Shown: positions 52,943-62,098 of the stretch, piece by piece | Numbering within the stretch: the stretch's first letter is position 1 | Layout: each line of letters begins with the position of its first letter | Assembly (NCBI RefSeq): GCF_014170305.1 | Contig: NZ_LZZT01000039.1 | Coordinates: forward strand, 102,150 to 166,149 | Direction of reading: 5' to 3' | DNA: 64,000 nt | DNA from: Achromobacter sp. UMC71 | Lineage (GTDB): Bacteria; Pseudomonadota; Gammaproteobacteria; Burkholderiales; Burkholderiaceae_B | Made by a program: the position numbers and the translations under genes | Notes under the pieces: generated by a model | What the model was told of the DNA's origin: nothing | Seen by the model: the letters and a program-made list of their open reading frames with translations, nothing else | Databases searched by the model: none

Positions 52943-52992
52943 CTAGGGCCTGTTCACACTAGAAGGCGCCTTCCAGTGTGAACAGGCCCTAG
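52943..52992. repeat. 18-bp perfect inverted repeat overlapping the chrA stop codon
   Basis: Left arm CTAGGGCCTGTTCACACT (52943-52960), a 14-base spacer that is itself nearly palindromic (AAGGCGCCTT), and the exact reverse complement at 52975-52992. It lies between convergent genes; the right arm contains the chrA stop codon. It probably works as a bidirectional terminator. The left half recurs at 10610-10638 (26/29), also on a stop codon. Confidence 0.85.
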
Positions 52993-54248
52993 GCCAGCCA
53001 GCCCAGCGCCCACCCGCCCGCCGCGGCCGCCAGCACCACCCAGACGGGCGACCAGCGCGCGTAGACCAGCAAGCCGAACAGCGCCAGCGCCAGGCCGAAA
53101 TCGGCCTTGCTCAGAATGGCGCCCGTCCACACCGGGTCGTACAGCGCGGACAGCAGGATGCCCACCACCGCCGCGTTCACGCCTGCCACCATATTGCGCA
53201 CGCCCGGCCGCCGCCGCAGACTTTCCCAGAACGGCAGCGCGGCCGCCACCAATAGCGCGCCCGGCAGGAAAATGGCCACCAGCAGCGCCAGCCCGCCGGC
53301 CCAACCCGACAAGGGTCCGGCCCCGGCCGCGCCCAGGAACGCGGCGAACGTGAAAAGCGGTCCCGGCATGGCCTGCGCCACCCCGTAACCCGCCAGGAAG
53401 TCGGCGCTGGACACCATGCCGCCGCCCACCGCCGCCGTTTCCAGCAACGGCAACACCACATGGCCGCCGCCGAACACCAGCGCGCCCGCGCGGTAGAAAC
53501 CGGCAAGCTGCGCCGCCAGCGGCGTGCCCGCTCCGGCAGCCCACAGCGGCAAGGCCGCCAGCAACGCCACGAACAGCGCCAGGCACAGATAGCCGGCGCG
53601 CCGCGACACGCCCTGGGCGCGATTGGCCAGCAGCGGCCGCGGCGGCACCTGCAGCAGCACGGCGCCCGCGGCGGCGCCCAGCAAAATCGCGCCGATCTGG
53701 CCCACCGTGGTGGGCAACGCCACCGTGATCAGCGCCGCGGCCACCGCCAGGCCAGCCCGCGGCCGGTCCGGACAGAGCGAACGGCCCATGCCCCACACCG
53801 CTTGCGCGATGACGGCTACCGCCGCCACTTTCAAGCCGTGCACCGCTGCCAGACCCGACAGCCCGCCGATCCGGGCCACCCCCATGCCCAGCAGCCCCAT
53901 CGCCAGGGCGGACGGCAACGTGAATGCCAGCCACGCGGCCAGCATGCCCGACCACCCTGCCCGCCGCAGGCCCAGCGCCATGCCGACCTGGCTGCTGGCC
54001 GGGCCGGGCAGGAACTGGCATAGCGCCACCAGATCGGAAAAGGCGTAGTCGTCCAGCCAGCGGCGGCGGTCGACGAATTCTTCGCGGAAATAGGCCAGAT
54101 GCGCCACCGGGCCGCCAAAGGCGGTCAGCCCCAGGCGCAGGAACGCCAGGAAGACTTCCAGACAGGAACCGTGCTCGGCCGGCGCGGCCTCGTGCGCCGC
54201 CGCTTTGCTGGCGACGCGTTCATCGGGAAAAGGCGGCTGCGGCGACAT
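52989..54248 (-). CDS. chrA: Chromate transporter ChrA
   Basis: 419 residues from the ATG at 54248 (a GTG four codons upstream is possible). Two homologous ChrA domains, about 30-200 and 235-415, each with about six helices. First-half signatures include FLRLGLTAFGGPVAHLAYFREEFV and CQFLPGPASSQVGMALG; the second half has GALVFGGGHVVLPLLE and FLAGYGVAQAMPGPLF. This is the long-chain CHR family that expels chromate. No chrB regulator is adjacent. Confidence 0.93.
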   Translation of the reverse strand: MSPQPPFPDERVASKAAAHEAAPAEHGSCLEVFLAFLRLGLTAFGGPVAHLAYFREEFVDRRRWLDDYAFSDLVALCQFLPGPASSQVGMALGLRRAGWSGMLAAWLAFTLPSALAMGLLGMGVARIGGLSGLAAVHGLKVAAVAVIAQAVWGMGRSLCPDRPRAGLAVAAALITVALPTTVGQIGAILLGAAAGAVLLQVPPRPLLANRAQGVSRRAGYLCLALFVALLAALPLWAAGAGTPLAAQLAGFYRAGALVFGGGHVVLPLLETAAVGGGMVSSADFLAGYGVAQAMPGPLFTFAAFLGAAGAGPLSGWAGGLALLVAIFLPGALLVAAALPFWESLRRRPGVRNMVAGVNAAVVGILLSALYDPVWTGAILSKADFGLALALFGLLVYARWSPVWVVLAAAAGGWALGWLA

Positions 54249-54501
54249 GGGTCGTGGCACTCTGACACGGGCGGGAACCCCGGATTGCGGCCCCCTGTTA
54301 CCTGCTTATAGCCGGGCCGCGCCGCCGTTTCAATCCCAGCGCGCCGCCGCCGGGTGCACAGCGCTTCATGAATCTTCACAATTTCCACACAAACGCCGGG
54401 GGATTACTCCTGCCGCCGCCTGTAGCATTCCGCAGCCCATGGCGATGGCTCGACGCGCCCGGGCGGATGATGCGCGGCCACTGCGCCCCAGGAGTTTCTC
54501 T

Positions 54502-55818
54502 ATGCTTAAGTTTACGATCCGCATCTTCGTGGTCGCCGCTATCGCCTACATCGCCGCCTCGCAGCTGGTGAACCGCAGCCTGGGCTATCTGCTGGACTCG
54601 GTCAGCGCGGATCTTTCCTACCAGGCCGTACGCGGGCAGATGTATGCCCTGCACAAGGACCTGGACCCGATCGAACCCGAATCGCGGGCGGCCTTCATCC
54701 GCGACACCCTGCGGCCGCACTACGGCCTGGAACTGAAGCTGGTCACCCCCGAACGCATCGAGGCCACCGAAAAGGAAAAGCAGGACCTCGCCACGCGCGG
54801 CTTCATCATGCGCGACGAATACAACACCTACCTGGCGCCCTTGCCCGGCGAACCGCGGCAGTGGCTGGAAATGCGCCTGCCGGGCGAGCCCACACTGGAA
54901 AAATGGATCACCTGGACGGCCTGGCTGGCGCTGAGCCTCGTGCTGGCGGCCGTGCTGCTGCTGCTGTGGGCACTGCCGGTGTGGCGCGACCTGGACTCCC
55001 TGCGCAATGCCACCCTGCGCATGGGCCAGGGCGACCTGGCCGTGCGTGCGCGCTTGTCCCATTTTTCCGGTATCCGCCATGTGGGCGAGAGCTTCAACCA
55101 GATGGCCGAACGCATCGCCGCGCTGGTCGAAAACCAGCGCAGCCTGACCAATGCCGTATCGCACGAACTGCGCACGCCGCTGGCCCGCCTGTCGTTCGAG
55201 GTCGACATGTTGGGGCAGGACAAATTCCAGTCCAAGCGCGACCAGATCCTGCACGACATGCGCACCGATATCTCCGAGCTCGAGGCGATGGTGGACGAAC
55301 TGCTGGTGTACGCGCGCCTGGAACGCCCTACCGACGACATCGTCAAGCAGGAAACCGTGGATGTGCGCGACTGGCTGGGCGAAGCCCTGGCCCAGGTGGC
55401 GCATCAGGCCGATTCGCGCGGCGTGCGCTGCACGGTCCGCGACGATGGCCTGCCGGCTCACGTGCAACTGCACCCGCGCTACATGAGCCGCGCCTTGCTC
55501 AATCTCGTGCAGAACGCCGTGCGTTACGCCAATGCGCGCATCGAGATCTCGCTGACCGGCTGCCCCGCGGGCGGCTATGAACTGATCGTGGACGACGACG
55601 GCCCCGGTGTGCCGCCCGCCGACCGCGAACGCATCTTCGACCCCTTCGTCCGCCTGGATGAAAGCCGCGACCGCGGCACCGGCGGCGCGGGCCTGGGCCT
55701 GGCCATCGTCAAGCGCGTAGCGGCCAGCCACAAGGGCACGATCGAGGTCCAGCAAGGTCCACTGGGCGGCGCGCGCTTCATCTTGCGTTGGATGTCGCCG
55801 CGCGATACCGCCGCCTGA
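54502..55818 (+). CDS. Sensor histidine kinase, RstB-like (orphan)
   Basis: 438 residues from the ATG at 54502, with AGGAG upstream. Helix 1 (about 8-26), a periplasmic sensor (27-138), helix 2 (about 139-160), HAMP (about 161-215), the His-box NAVSHELRTPLARL (about 228), and the ATPase boxes N (LLNLVQNAVRYA), G1 (DDDGPGV) and G2 (GTGGAGLGLAIVKR). The layout and many motifs follow E. coli RstB. No response-regulator gene lies on either side (chrA and an outer-membrane protein gene), so its partner must be encoded elsewhere. Confidence 0.9.
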   Translation: MLKFTIRIFVVAAIAYIAASQLVNRSLGYLLDSVSADLSYQAVRGQMYALHKDLDPIEPESRAAFIRDTLRPHYGLELKLVTPERIEATEKEKQDLATRGFIMRDEYNTYLAPLPGEPRQWLEMRLPGEPTLEKWITWTAWLALSLVLAAVLLLLWALPVWRDLDSLRNATLRMGQGDLAVRARLSHFSGIRHVGESFNQMAERIAALVENQRSLTNAVSHELRTPLARLSFEVDMLGQDKFQSKRDQILHDMRTDISELEAMVDELLVYARLERPTDDIVKQETVDVRDWLGEALAQVAHQADSRGVRCTVRDDGLPAHVQLHPRYMSRALLNLVQNAVRYANARIEISLTGCPAGGYELIVDDDGPGVPPADRERIFDPFVRLDESRDRGTGGAGLGLAIVKRVAASHKGTIEVQQGPLGGARFILRWMSPRDTAA

Positions 55819-55890
55819 TCGCCCGCCCGCTAGCGCTTTCGGCGTGCCGGCCGGTACTGCGCGAGCAACGCCATCAGTATCCGATGCCGT

Positions 55891-57000
55891 TCAACGCCAA
55901 GCGCTGCCCACCTGTATGTAGAACGCGTTCTGGTCCTTGCTGTGCGCCACGTCGACGCCCACCGACAGACCCAGCTTGCGTGCGATCAGATAACGGAATC
56001 CGGTACCCACGCTGACGATATTGCTGGCTTGCTGGAAGCTGTTCCAGCGGCCATAGGCTTTGCCCACCCCGGTGAATCCCAACAGGGACCAGCGCGGCGT
56101 CACGTTCCAACGCAGCTCGACCTCGGTGGTCAGCGCGTTCTTGTCCTGATAGCGGCCCCGCGCCACGCCGCGCAAGTCCACATAAGGCTGCGCGTAGAAC
56201 GGCACCGTGCCGCTGGTGACCTGGGCATCGGCGCGCAGTCCCAGCGTCCAGCGCGGCGACAGCGGCTGCCAGACATAGCCACGGGCGCCATAGGTGTCGA
56301 ACGACTGCGAGCTGCCAAATCCGGGCCTCGCAAACTGGGCCTCAAGCTCGGCATAGGCGCCGCGAGTCGGATAGAACATGTTGTCGCGGCCGTCGTAGTC
56401 CACCACCAGGCCCAGCTTGCCGATGCGGCGCGTCACGTCGCTGGGCTTGAGTTCGGACGCCAGTTGCCCCGAGAAGGTCGTGCGCGAATTGAAATAGGTA
56501 TAGCGCGGGCCCGCATACCATTTCGATTCGCCCAGTTTGACCAATAGCTGCTGCACTAGAATGGTTCCCTTCAGTTCATAGCTGCGGCCACGATTGAGCA
56601 TGCCGTAGTAATCGAGGTTCATCCGCCCCTGCGCCAGCGCGCCCAGGTAGCGGTAGCGGTCGCCGTCCCAGGTATGAAAATGGAACAGCCCGCCGGCGCG
56701 CGAGCCGTTTTCGGTCATCAGGCCACCGATGCCGGTGACGTTCGGCGGCGCGACCGTCCCGCCCTCCTCGCGCGCCTTCTGGCCCGCTTCCGACATCGAC
56801 TCCGAGAAATACAGCAGCATCAAGCCGCCCCCGTAGCCCACCGCCGGCTCGGTGATCAGTGCCGGCACCGGCATCAACCCCTTGCTGTTGAGCAGATAAT
56901 TGCTGATGTCGAACGCCCCGTCTTCCGGGTCCGTGAACTTCTGCGCGATGGCCGCGCCGCAGACCAGCCACAACCCCAACAGCAGCACGACCCTGCGCAT
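55891..57000 (-). CDS. BamA/TamA-like surface antigen, barrel only
   Basis: 369 residues from the ATG at 57000 (GGGGAG upstream). A signal peptide (MRRVVLLLGLWLVCGAAIAQ) is followed directly by a beta-barrel of the bacterial surface antigen (Omp85) type: VDYDGRDNMFYPTRGAYAELEAQFARP and ALTTEVELRWNVTPRWSLLGFTGVGKAY. No POTRA domains are present, so it is unlikely to be an assembly factor. It may be a small outer-membrane pore or transporter. It is followed and preceded by other outer-membrane genes. Confidence 0.8.
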   Translation of the reverse strand: MRRVVLLLGLWLVCGAAIAQKFTDPEDGAFDISNYLLNSKGLMPVPALITEPAVGYGGGLMLLYFSESMSEAGQKAREEGGTVAPPNVTGIGGLMTENGSRAGGLFHFHTWDGDRYRYLGALAQGRMNLDYYGMLNRGRSYELKGTILVQQLLVKLGESKWYAGPRYTYFNSRTTFSGQLASELKPSDVTRRIGKLGLVVDYDGRDNMFYPTRGAYAELEAQFARPGFGSSQSFDTYGARGYVWQPLSPRWTLGLRADAQVTSGTVPFYAQPYVDLRGVARGRYQDKNALTTEVELRWNVTPRWSLLGFTGVGKAYGRWNSFQQASNIVSVGTGFRYLIARKLGLSVGVDVAHSKDQNAFYIQVGSAWR

Positions 57001-57067
57001 ACACGACTCCCCCATCGATCCAGCGGGCGGGCTTGGCGGCATGGAAGTCCATGGCGCAGCCCTCTCT

Positions 57068-58042
57068 TCAGAACACCAGCGTCGCCGAGGCCATGAACGT
57101 GCTGCTGCTGTCCAGGCGGTTGGTGCTGCTGATGGTCGGCACCCAGCGCAGGCCCAACGACAACGACCGCTTGTCGGGCAGTTTGCGGTCATAGGTCAGG
57201 ATCGGACCCAGGGCCCAGTCGCGCCCCTTGAAGCCGTTCAGGCGATCTGCGGTAGGACCGCTGTCACTGCCCAACTGCTGTTGCGTGCCCAGCACCACCC
57301 CCAGAGCCAGGCCGTTGGAGAACATCTTGCGCCCCATCACATCCATGCCGAAGATCGGCGCGTTGCGGTAGTCGGTATCCTGGTTGCGGGTGTAGAACTG
57401 CACGCTGGCCACGGTATCGAGTTGAAAGCCCGACTCGGGAAAGATCTTGGTGTAGGCCACCTGCGGAATGAACGTCCAGTTATTCAGGCTGGGATTGGCC
57501 AGCGCGTTGGCGTCGTACTTGCCGGTGGGCGCCCACACGTTCAGGCTCAATGCCATGTGCGAGGTTTCGGAAAAGTGGTAGCCGGCGATGATGGGCGAAA
57601 AATACAGATCGAACAGGTTCGACGCCGTGTCGCTTTCCCCCGCGCTGCGGCCCAATGGCCCGGTTACCTTGGCATTCACCTTGGTCCATACATAAGGCAA
57701 AGTCACGCTGGACGCGAAATTCCACCGCCCCGGCCCGGTATCCCAGGTCTTGAGCAACGTGGCCAGCGTAAAGGCCACTTTGCCTTCGACGCCCGCCGTC
57801 GCGCGCTTGCCCAAGGGCACTTCGCGGCTGCCGCCCACCTTGCCGTCCAGGTAGATCTCGGCGAAGTTCACCGCCCAGATCGGCTCGGGCGAGACGATGC
57901 CGGCGTTGGGCTGCACATTCGTGCCGCTGACCTGGCGGCCCAGCGCGCCTTCGGTGGCGTGGGACGCCAGCGGCGTAGCCAACGCGGCTACGGCAAGCCA
58001 GGGCAACGTGCGCAAGCCCAGGCCGTTGTTGCACTTGACCAT
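57068..58042 (-). CDS. Outer-membrane channel, MetA-pathway/SphA-like
   Basis: 324 residues; two adjacent ATGs (58045 and 58042), of which the second has better spacing to AAGGGGAG. Signal peptide to about residue 29 (ending ASHA). Alternating beta-strand pattern with PNAGIVSPEPIWAVNFAEIYLDG, LYFSPIIAGYHFSETSHMALSLNVWAPTGKYD and FIPQVAYTKIF, the signature of the family called MetA-pathway of phenol degradation, putative outer-membrane channels for hydrophobic compounds. The C-terminal Phe suits Bam recognition. Confidence 0.82.
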   Translation of the reverse strand: MVKCNNGLGLRTLPWLAVAALATPLASHATEGALGRQVSGTNVQPNAGIVSPEPIWAVNFAEIYLDGKVGGSREVPLGKRATAGVEGKVAFTLATLLKTWDTGPGRWNFASSVTLPYVWTKVNAKVTGPLGRSAGESDTASNLFDLYFSPIIAGYHFSETSHMALSLNVWAPTGKYDANALANPSLNNWTFIPQVAYTKIFPESGFQLDTVASVQFYTRNQDTDYRNAPIFGMDVMGRKMFSNGLALGVVLGTQQQLGSDSGPTADRLNGFKGRDWALGPILTYDRKLPDKRSLSLGLRWVPTISSTNRLDSSSTFMASATLVF

Positions 58043-58146
58043 CATCTCTCCCCTTGTCCGTGATGCACCGGCGGCACACACCTAGGCAGCCGCCCTTCGT
58101 GGTTCTCGCTACTTGCCTGGCCGGACGCGCCGTCAAGGCGCCGGCT

Positions 58147-58968
58147 TCAGCGGCCAAACGTGATGTTGATTCCGGCAAAGACCGTGAATTGCGGCAAGCC
58201 TTCGCCCTTGTGCGCCACGGTCCATTGCGGCTCGACGAAGACGTTCAGGATGTTCTTGCCAGCCCGCCAGGCCTTGCCCGCCCCCAGGCCCACCGGGATG
58301 TAGTAATCGTTCTTCTGCAGATCAAATGTCCAGGTGGCCGTCGAGCGCAAATACCACCCTTGGGGCAGGTTGCGGATGACGAACGGCTGCAAGGTGGCGG
58401 TATGCACCGTATCGCGCCCGCTTTGGCCGGCGAACGAATGCTGCCACTGCACCAGGCCGCCCAGCAGGCCCTCTTTGCTGGGATGCACCGCCACCGCCGC
58501 GAGTCCGCCAGACCACTTGCCTGCCCCCAGTTCCGGGCTGGTCGCTGTCGGCATGGTCAGCATCGGCCCCACCCCGACATCCAGCGTGCCCTGGCTCAGC
58601 AGGAAAATATCGAACACGTTCAGATCGCCCAACCCGGTCTTGTAGCTGCCGTCCAGCGTGGGACGGGTACTGACCGGCGCGGTCATGCGGAATATCTGCG
58701 GCACGCCGATCCAGTCGCCCGGCGCGATCGGAATCGTTGGTCTGATCAGGAAATCATTGGTATGGGCGTTGGTGCCGAATAATCTCGGCGTGTAGTAATT
58801 CTGGAAATTCAACGATGGCGCGAGATTAAGCGGATTATTGCTTTGATTGGCGTCATCGGCCGATTGCGCCTGCACGGGCAGGCAAGGCCCGAGCGTGGCG
58901 CACGCGCCAGCCAATGCCAGAACCCTGCCCCGCCCCGAAAGCCGCCCTGCAAACTCGGTCATGCCCAT
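58147..58968 (-). CDS. Outer-membrane protein of the neuromedin-U-like family
   Basis: 273 residues with a signal peptide (about 1-34, CLPVQAQ). The motifs NPLNLAPSLNFQNYYTPRLFG, RPTIPIAP and GLGDLNVFDIFLLSQG occur in bacterial proteins misleadingly named neuromedin U, which are predicted transmembrane barrels. The function is unknown. It lies in the same direction as two other outer-membrane genes. Confidence 0.72.
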   Translation of the reverse strand: MGMTEFAGRLSGRGRVLALAGACATLGPCLPVQAQSADDANQSNNPLNLAPSLNFQNYYTPRLFGTNAHTNDFLIRPTIPIAPGDWIGVPQIFRMTAPVSTRPTLDGSYKTGLGDLNVFDIFLLSQGTLDVGVGPMLTMPTATSPELGAGKWSGGLAAVAVHPSKEGLLGGLVQWQHSFAGQSGRDTVHTATLQPFVIRNLPQGWYLRSTATWTFDLQKNDYYIPVGLGAGKAWRAGKNILNVFVEPQWTVAHKGEGLPQFTVFAGINITFGR

Positions 58969-59166
58969 GCCTTGTTCCCCGATAATGGATCACATCTTGC
59001 AAAGACAAACGTCGTGCTGGTGCTGAGTTATTTCTTTTCCGAATAATAATAATTATTGAAAGGCTGAAATCTTGCGCAATATTGGCACAGAGTCTTGAAT
59101 TCACCAATAATGCGATCTTATTTTTTGTGCACACATTGCAACAGGCGTGGATGCGATCCGTCGCGC

Positions 59167-59202
59167 AAAAAAAAGCGGGAACACCGCCAAGGGTATTTCC
59201 GC
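59167..59202 (-). terminator. Intrinsic terminator after the terC-like gene
   Basis: On the minus strand GCGG-A-AATACC pairs, with one mismatch, with GGTGTT-C-CCGC, followed by eight T (59174-59167). It lies 22 bp after the stop codon. Confidence 0.85.
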
Positions 59203-59223
59203 TCTTGTCCGCCTTACCGGCGA

Positions 59224-60801
59224 TCAACCTTGCATGGCGCTGTCCTGAACCGCCTTGCGCGCATGAACCTGGTCTATGCGCAGGCCCTCGCGCCGCGTGA
59301 TTTCAAAGCGCCATCCGCCCCAGGCGATGACCTCGCCCGCATCGGGGATACGCCCTTCCACCCGCAACAGGAAGCCGGCCAGCGTCGCGTCGCCGTGGTC
59401 ATCGGCCAGCTCAGCCGTTTCCAGCAGGCGCGCCGCTTCGGCCAGGGCCAGACGGCCATCCAGCAACCACGAGCCATCGGACAATTGCAGCGCGTCCGGG
59501 GCTTCCTCGCTGTGTTCCGGCAGGTCGCCGGCCACGGCCGTCAGCACATCCATCGGCGTCACCAGGCCTTCGCAGACGCCATGCTCGTCCACCACGATCA
59601 GCATGTGGTCGCGCGAGGCGCGCAGTTCTTCCAGCACCCGCAGCACCGGCGTGGTCTCCATCACATAGCGGGGCTCGCGCGCCAGTTCCACCAGGTCGAT
59701 CGGGCCGGGGTTCTGCAGCAGCGGCAGCAGGTCCTTGAAGTGCAGCACGCCCAACACGTTGGCCGGGTCGCCCGCGCACAGCGGCAGGCGCGAGTGGCCG
59801 GACGCAAACTTGCGCACGATGACGTCGGGCGTATCGGCCACGTCCAGCCAGACCATGTCGCCGCGCGCCACCATGATGGCACGCACGTCGTGCGACCCCA
59901 TGGACAGCACCCGTTCGATCATGGAGCTTTCTTCCGGCGCGAACGCCGGCTCGTCGCCCGCGCTGTCGACCAGCGCCACCACATCGTCGGCCTGCTGCGA
60001 GGCCTGGCCGCCGGGGCCCGCGCGCAGCAGGCGCAGCACCGCCTGCGCGGTGCGCTGGCGGCGGCCCAGGGCATGCGCCCCGCGGGCGCGGTTGCGGCGG
60101 GCCAGCTGATTGCACAGCTCGATCAGGATCGAAAAACCGATGGCCGCATACAGATAGCCCTTGGGCACGTGAAAGCCCAGGCCTTCGGCCACCAGGCTGA
60201 AGCCGATCATCAGCAACAGGCCCAGGCACAGGATCACCACGGTGGGGTGACGCGCCACGAAGCCCATCAGCGGACGGCTGGCCAGCATCATCACGGCCAT
60301 GGCCAGGACCACGGCGATCATCATGATGCTCAGGTCGTCCACCATGCCGACGGCGGTAATCACCGAGTCCAGCGAGAACACCGCGTCCAGCACCACGATC
60401 TGCAGGATGACCTGCCAAAACACCGCGTGCTGCACCCTCTGGCCGCCGTCATGGCCGGCGCTGCCTTCCACCCGCTCGTGCAGTTCCATGGTGCCCTTGA
60501 ACAGCAGGAACAGGCCGCCCAGGATCAGGATCAGGTCGCGCCCCGAGATCTCGGCGCCCAGCACCGTGAACAGCGGCGCGGTCAGCGTCACCACCCAGGC
60601 AATACTGGCCAGCAGGCCCAGACGCATCACCATCGCCAGCGTCAGGCCGATCATGCGGGCGCGGTTGCGCTGCGCCGGCGGCAGCTTGTCGGCCAGAATG
60701 GCAATAAACACCAGGTTGTCGATACCCAGCACGATTTCAAGAATGACCAGCGTCGCCAGGCCAAGCCAGGCGGTGGGGTCGGACATCCAGTCGAAGATCA
60801 T
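59224..60801 (-). CDS. TerC family membrane protein with CBS and CorC domains (YoaE-like)
   Basis: 525 residues from the ATG at 60801. The TerC domain (about 1-230) has seven helices with [20 protein letters not shown] and [19 protein letters not shown], whose Asp residues are thought to bind metal. A linker is followed by two CBS domains (about 290-410) and a CorC/HlyC C-terminal domain (about 430-515). TerC proteins export manganese or load it into secreted enzymes. No Mn riboswitch could be identified upstream. An intrinsic terminator follows. Confidence 0.9.
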   Translation of the reverse strand: MIFDWMSDPTAWLGLATLVILEIVLGIDNLVFIAILADKLPPAQRNRARMIGLTLAMVMRLGLLASIAWVVTLTAPLFTVLGAEISGRDLILILGGLFLLFKGTMELHERVEGSAGHDGGQRVQHAVFWQVILQIVVLDAVFSLDSVITAVGMVDDLSIMMIAVVLAMAVMMLASRPLMGFVARHPTVVILCLGLLLMIGFSLVAEGLGFHVPKGYLYAAIGFSILIELCNQLARRNRARGAHALGRRQRTAQAVLRLLRAGPGGQASQQADDVVALVDSAGDEPAFAPEESSMIERVLSMGSHDVRAIMVARGDMVWLDVADTPDVIVRKFASGHSRLPLCAGDPANVLGVLHFKDLLPLLQNPGPIDLVELAREPRYVMETTPVLRVLEELRASRDHMLIVVDEHGVCEGLVTPMDVLTAVAGDLPEHSEEAPDALQLSDGSWLLDGRLALAEAARLLETAELADDHGDATLAGFLLRVEGRIPDAGEVIAWGGWRFEITRREGLRIDQVHARKAVQDSAMQG

Positions 60802-61339
60802 CAACGTTCCACGAAAATCAGAAAGGGGCGCACGCACGCGCCCGGCAGGCCGGGGCTGTCGCGAGGGACAAGCTTAAGCAGGAAAGGGTCGGGGCGAACG
60901 CCCGTCTTGCGCGTGCAGGCGGCGCGCGGCCGCCGATGCGTGGCGTGGGGGCCGGCCTGCCATGGCCGGATGCCGGAAACCGGCTGGGAGGGGGTGCCGG
61001 GCGCCGCGCGGATTGCGGCGCCCTACTAGGGGGCTCGTCGGTCATAGATGGCGAAACCGTCCTTGCTTGCCGGGCAAGCGCAGGCCGCGTGTTCCGCCGT
61101 GCTCTCGTTCTATCAGGAAGCTGAATATTAGCTGAAATGCATGGCCAAGAAAAATCCGGGCAGACCCGCACGCGGCGCTTGTCGGCGCAGCGTAATCAGT
61201 GACAAACTCAGCGCACGTACACATAAGCTGTCGCGGGATCCCTTTCACTCGGGAGCCGAACGCTCCGGAGGTCGCCGCCTCGCGGGCCTGTGCGCCGCAG
61301 GTATCGCCCCGGCCGCCGGCTCCGCTGCTGGAGCGATGA
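60802..61339. other. 538-bp divergent intergenic region
   Basis: Holds the promoters of the terC-like gene (-) and the dehydrogenase operon (+). On the minus strand TTCAGCT-AATA-TTCAGCT (61136-61119) is a direct repeat with 11-bp period that may be an activator site. The rest is GC-rich without a recognisable gene. Confidence 0.5.
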
Positions 61340-62098
61340 ATGGACGATCAACCTGTTTCCGGACGGCGCGGACTGCTCAAGGCCTTGGCCGTGGGTGTAC
61401 CCGGCGCCGCCTGGGCGCCCAAGACCCTGGCCGCGCCCGACCAACCCGCCCCGCCGGCCGCATCGGCCGCCTCGGCGCCCGCTCCTTCCCCCAACCGCAG
61501 CCTGAAATTTCTGAATGCCCAGGAAGCCCTGGCGATGGACGCCATCGCCGCGCGGCTGATCCCGGCTGACGAACTTGGCCCGGGCGCCAAGGAAGCGGGC
61601 GTGACCCAGTTCCTGGACGGCCAATTGGCCGGCGCCTGGGGCGCGGGCGAGCAGTTCTATCGCCAGGGGCCATTCGAAAAAGGCACGCCGGAACAGGGCT
61701 ATCAGCTGTCGTTCACGCCCGCCGAGATGTTCCGCCGCGGCCTGGCCGCGCTGGACGCCGCCACGCGCAAGCAGGACGGCAAGCCCTTTGCCGAACTGGA
61801 TGCGGCGCGCCAGGACGCCTGGCTGCACGACATGCAGGCCGGCAAGCCGGATTTTTCGCCACTGCCGTCCGACGTGTTCTTTCAGGCCATGCTCGACGCC
61901 ACCATCGAAGGCTTCTTTTCCGATCCGCTCTACGGCGGCAACGCCGACATGGTGGGCTGGAAACTGGTGGGATTTCCTGGCGCCTTCGCCTCGTTTTCCA
62001 ACGATATCGAACGCCATGGCGTGATCTGGGCCGGCAAGCCGGTCTCCATCGCCAATGCCAAGGGCCACACGATGAAACCGGGAGACTCGCATGGCTAA
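61340..62098 (+). CDS. Gluconate 2-dehydrogenase subunit 3 family protein
   Basis: 252 residues, with GGAG six bases before the ATG. The N-terminus SGRRGLLKALAVG resembles a twin-arginine signal; the following segment is Ala/Pro-rich. The conserved core (LNAQEALAMDAIAARLIPADELGPGAKEAGVTQFLDGQL...FFSDPLYGGNADMVGWKLVGFPG) is that of the small subunit (PF13618) of membrane-bound sugar or alcohol dehydrogenases. It probably carries the flavoprotein partner across the membrane by the Tat route. It overlaps the next gene by 8 bp. Confidence 0.92.
   Translation: MDDQPVSGRRGLLKALAVGVPGAAWAPKTLAAPDQPAPPAASAASAPAPSPNRSLKFLNAQEALAMDAIAARLIPADELGPGAKEAGVTQFLDGQLAGAWGAGEQFYRQGPFEKGTPEQGYQLSFTPAEMFRRGLAALDAATRKQDGKPFAELDAARQDAWLHDMQAGKPDFSPLPSDVFFQAMLDATIEGFFSDPLYGGNADMVGWKLVGFPGAFASFSNDIERHGVIWAGKPVSIANAKGHTMKPGDSHG

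Noticed and set aside
60802..61148. Possible yybP-ykoY manganese riboswitch before the terC-like gene
   Set aside because: The conserved loop sequences of that riboswitch could not be found by eye; only a GC-rich leader and a 7-bp direct repeat are visible.
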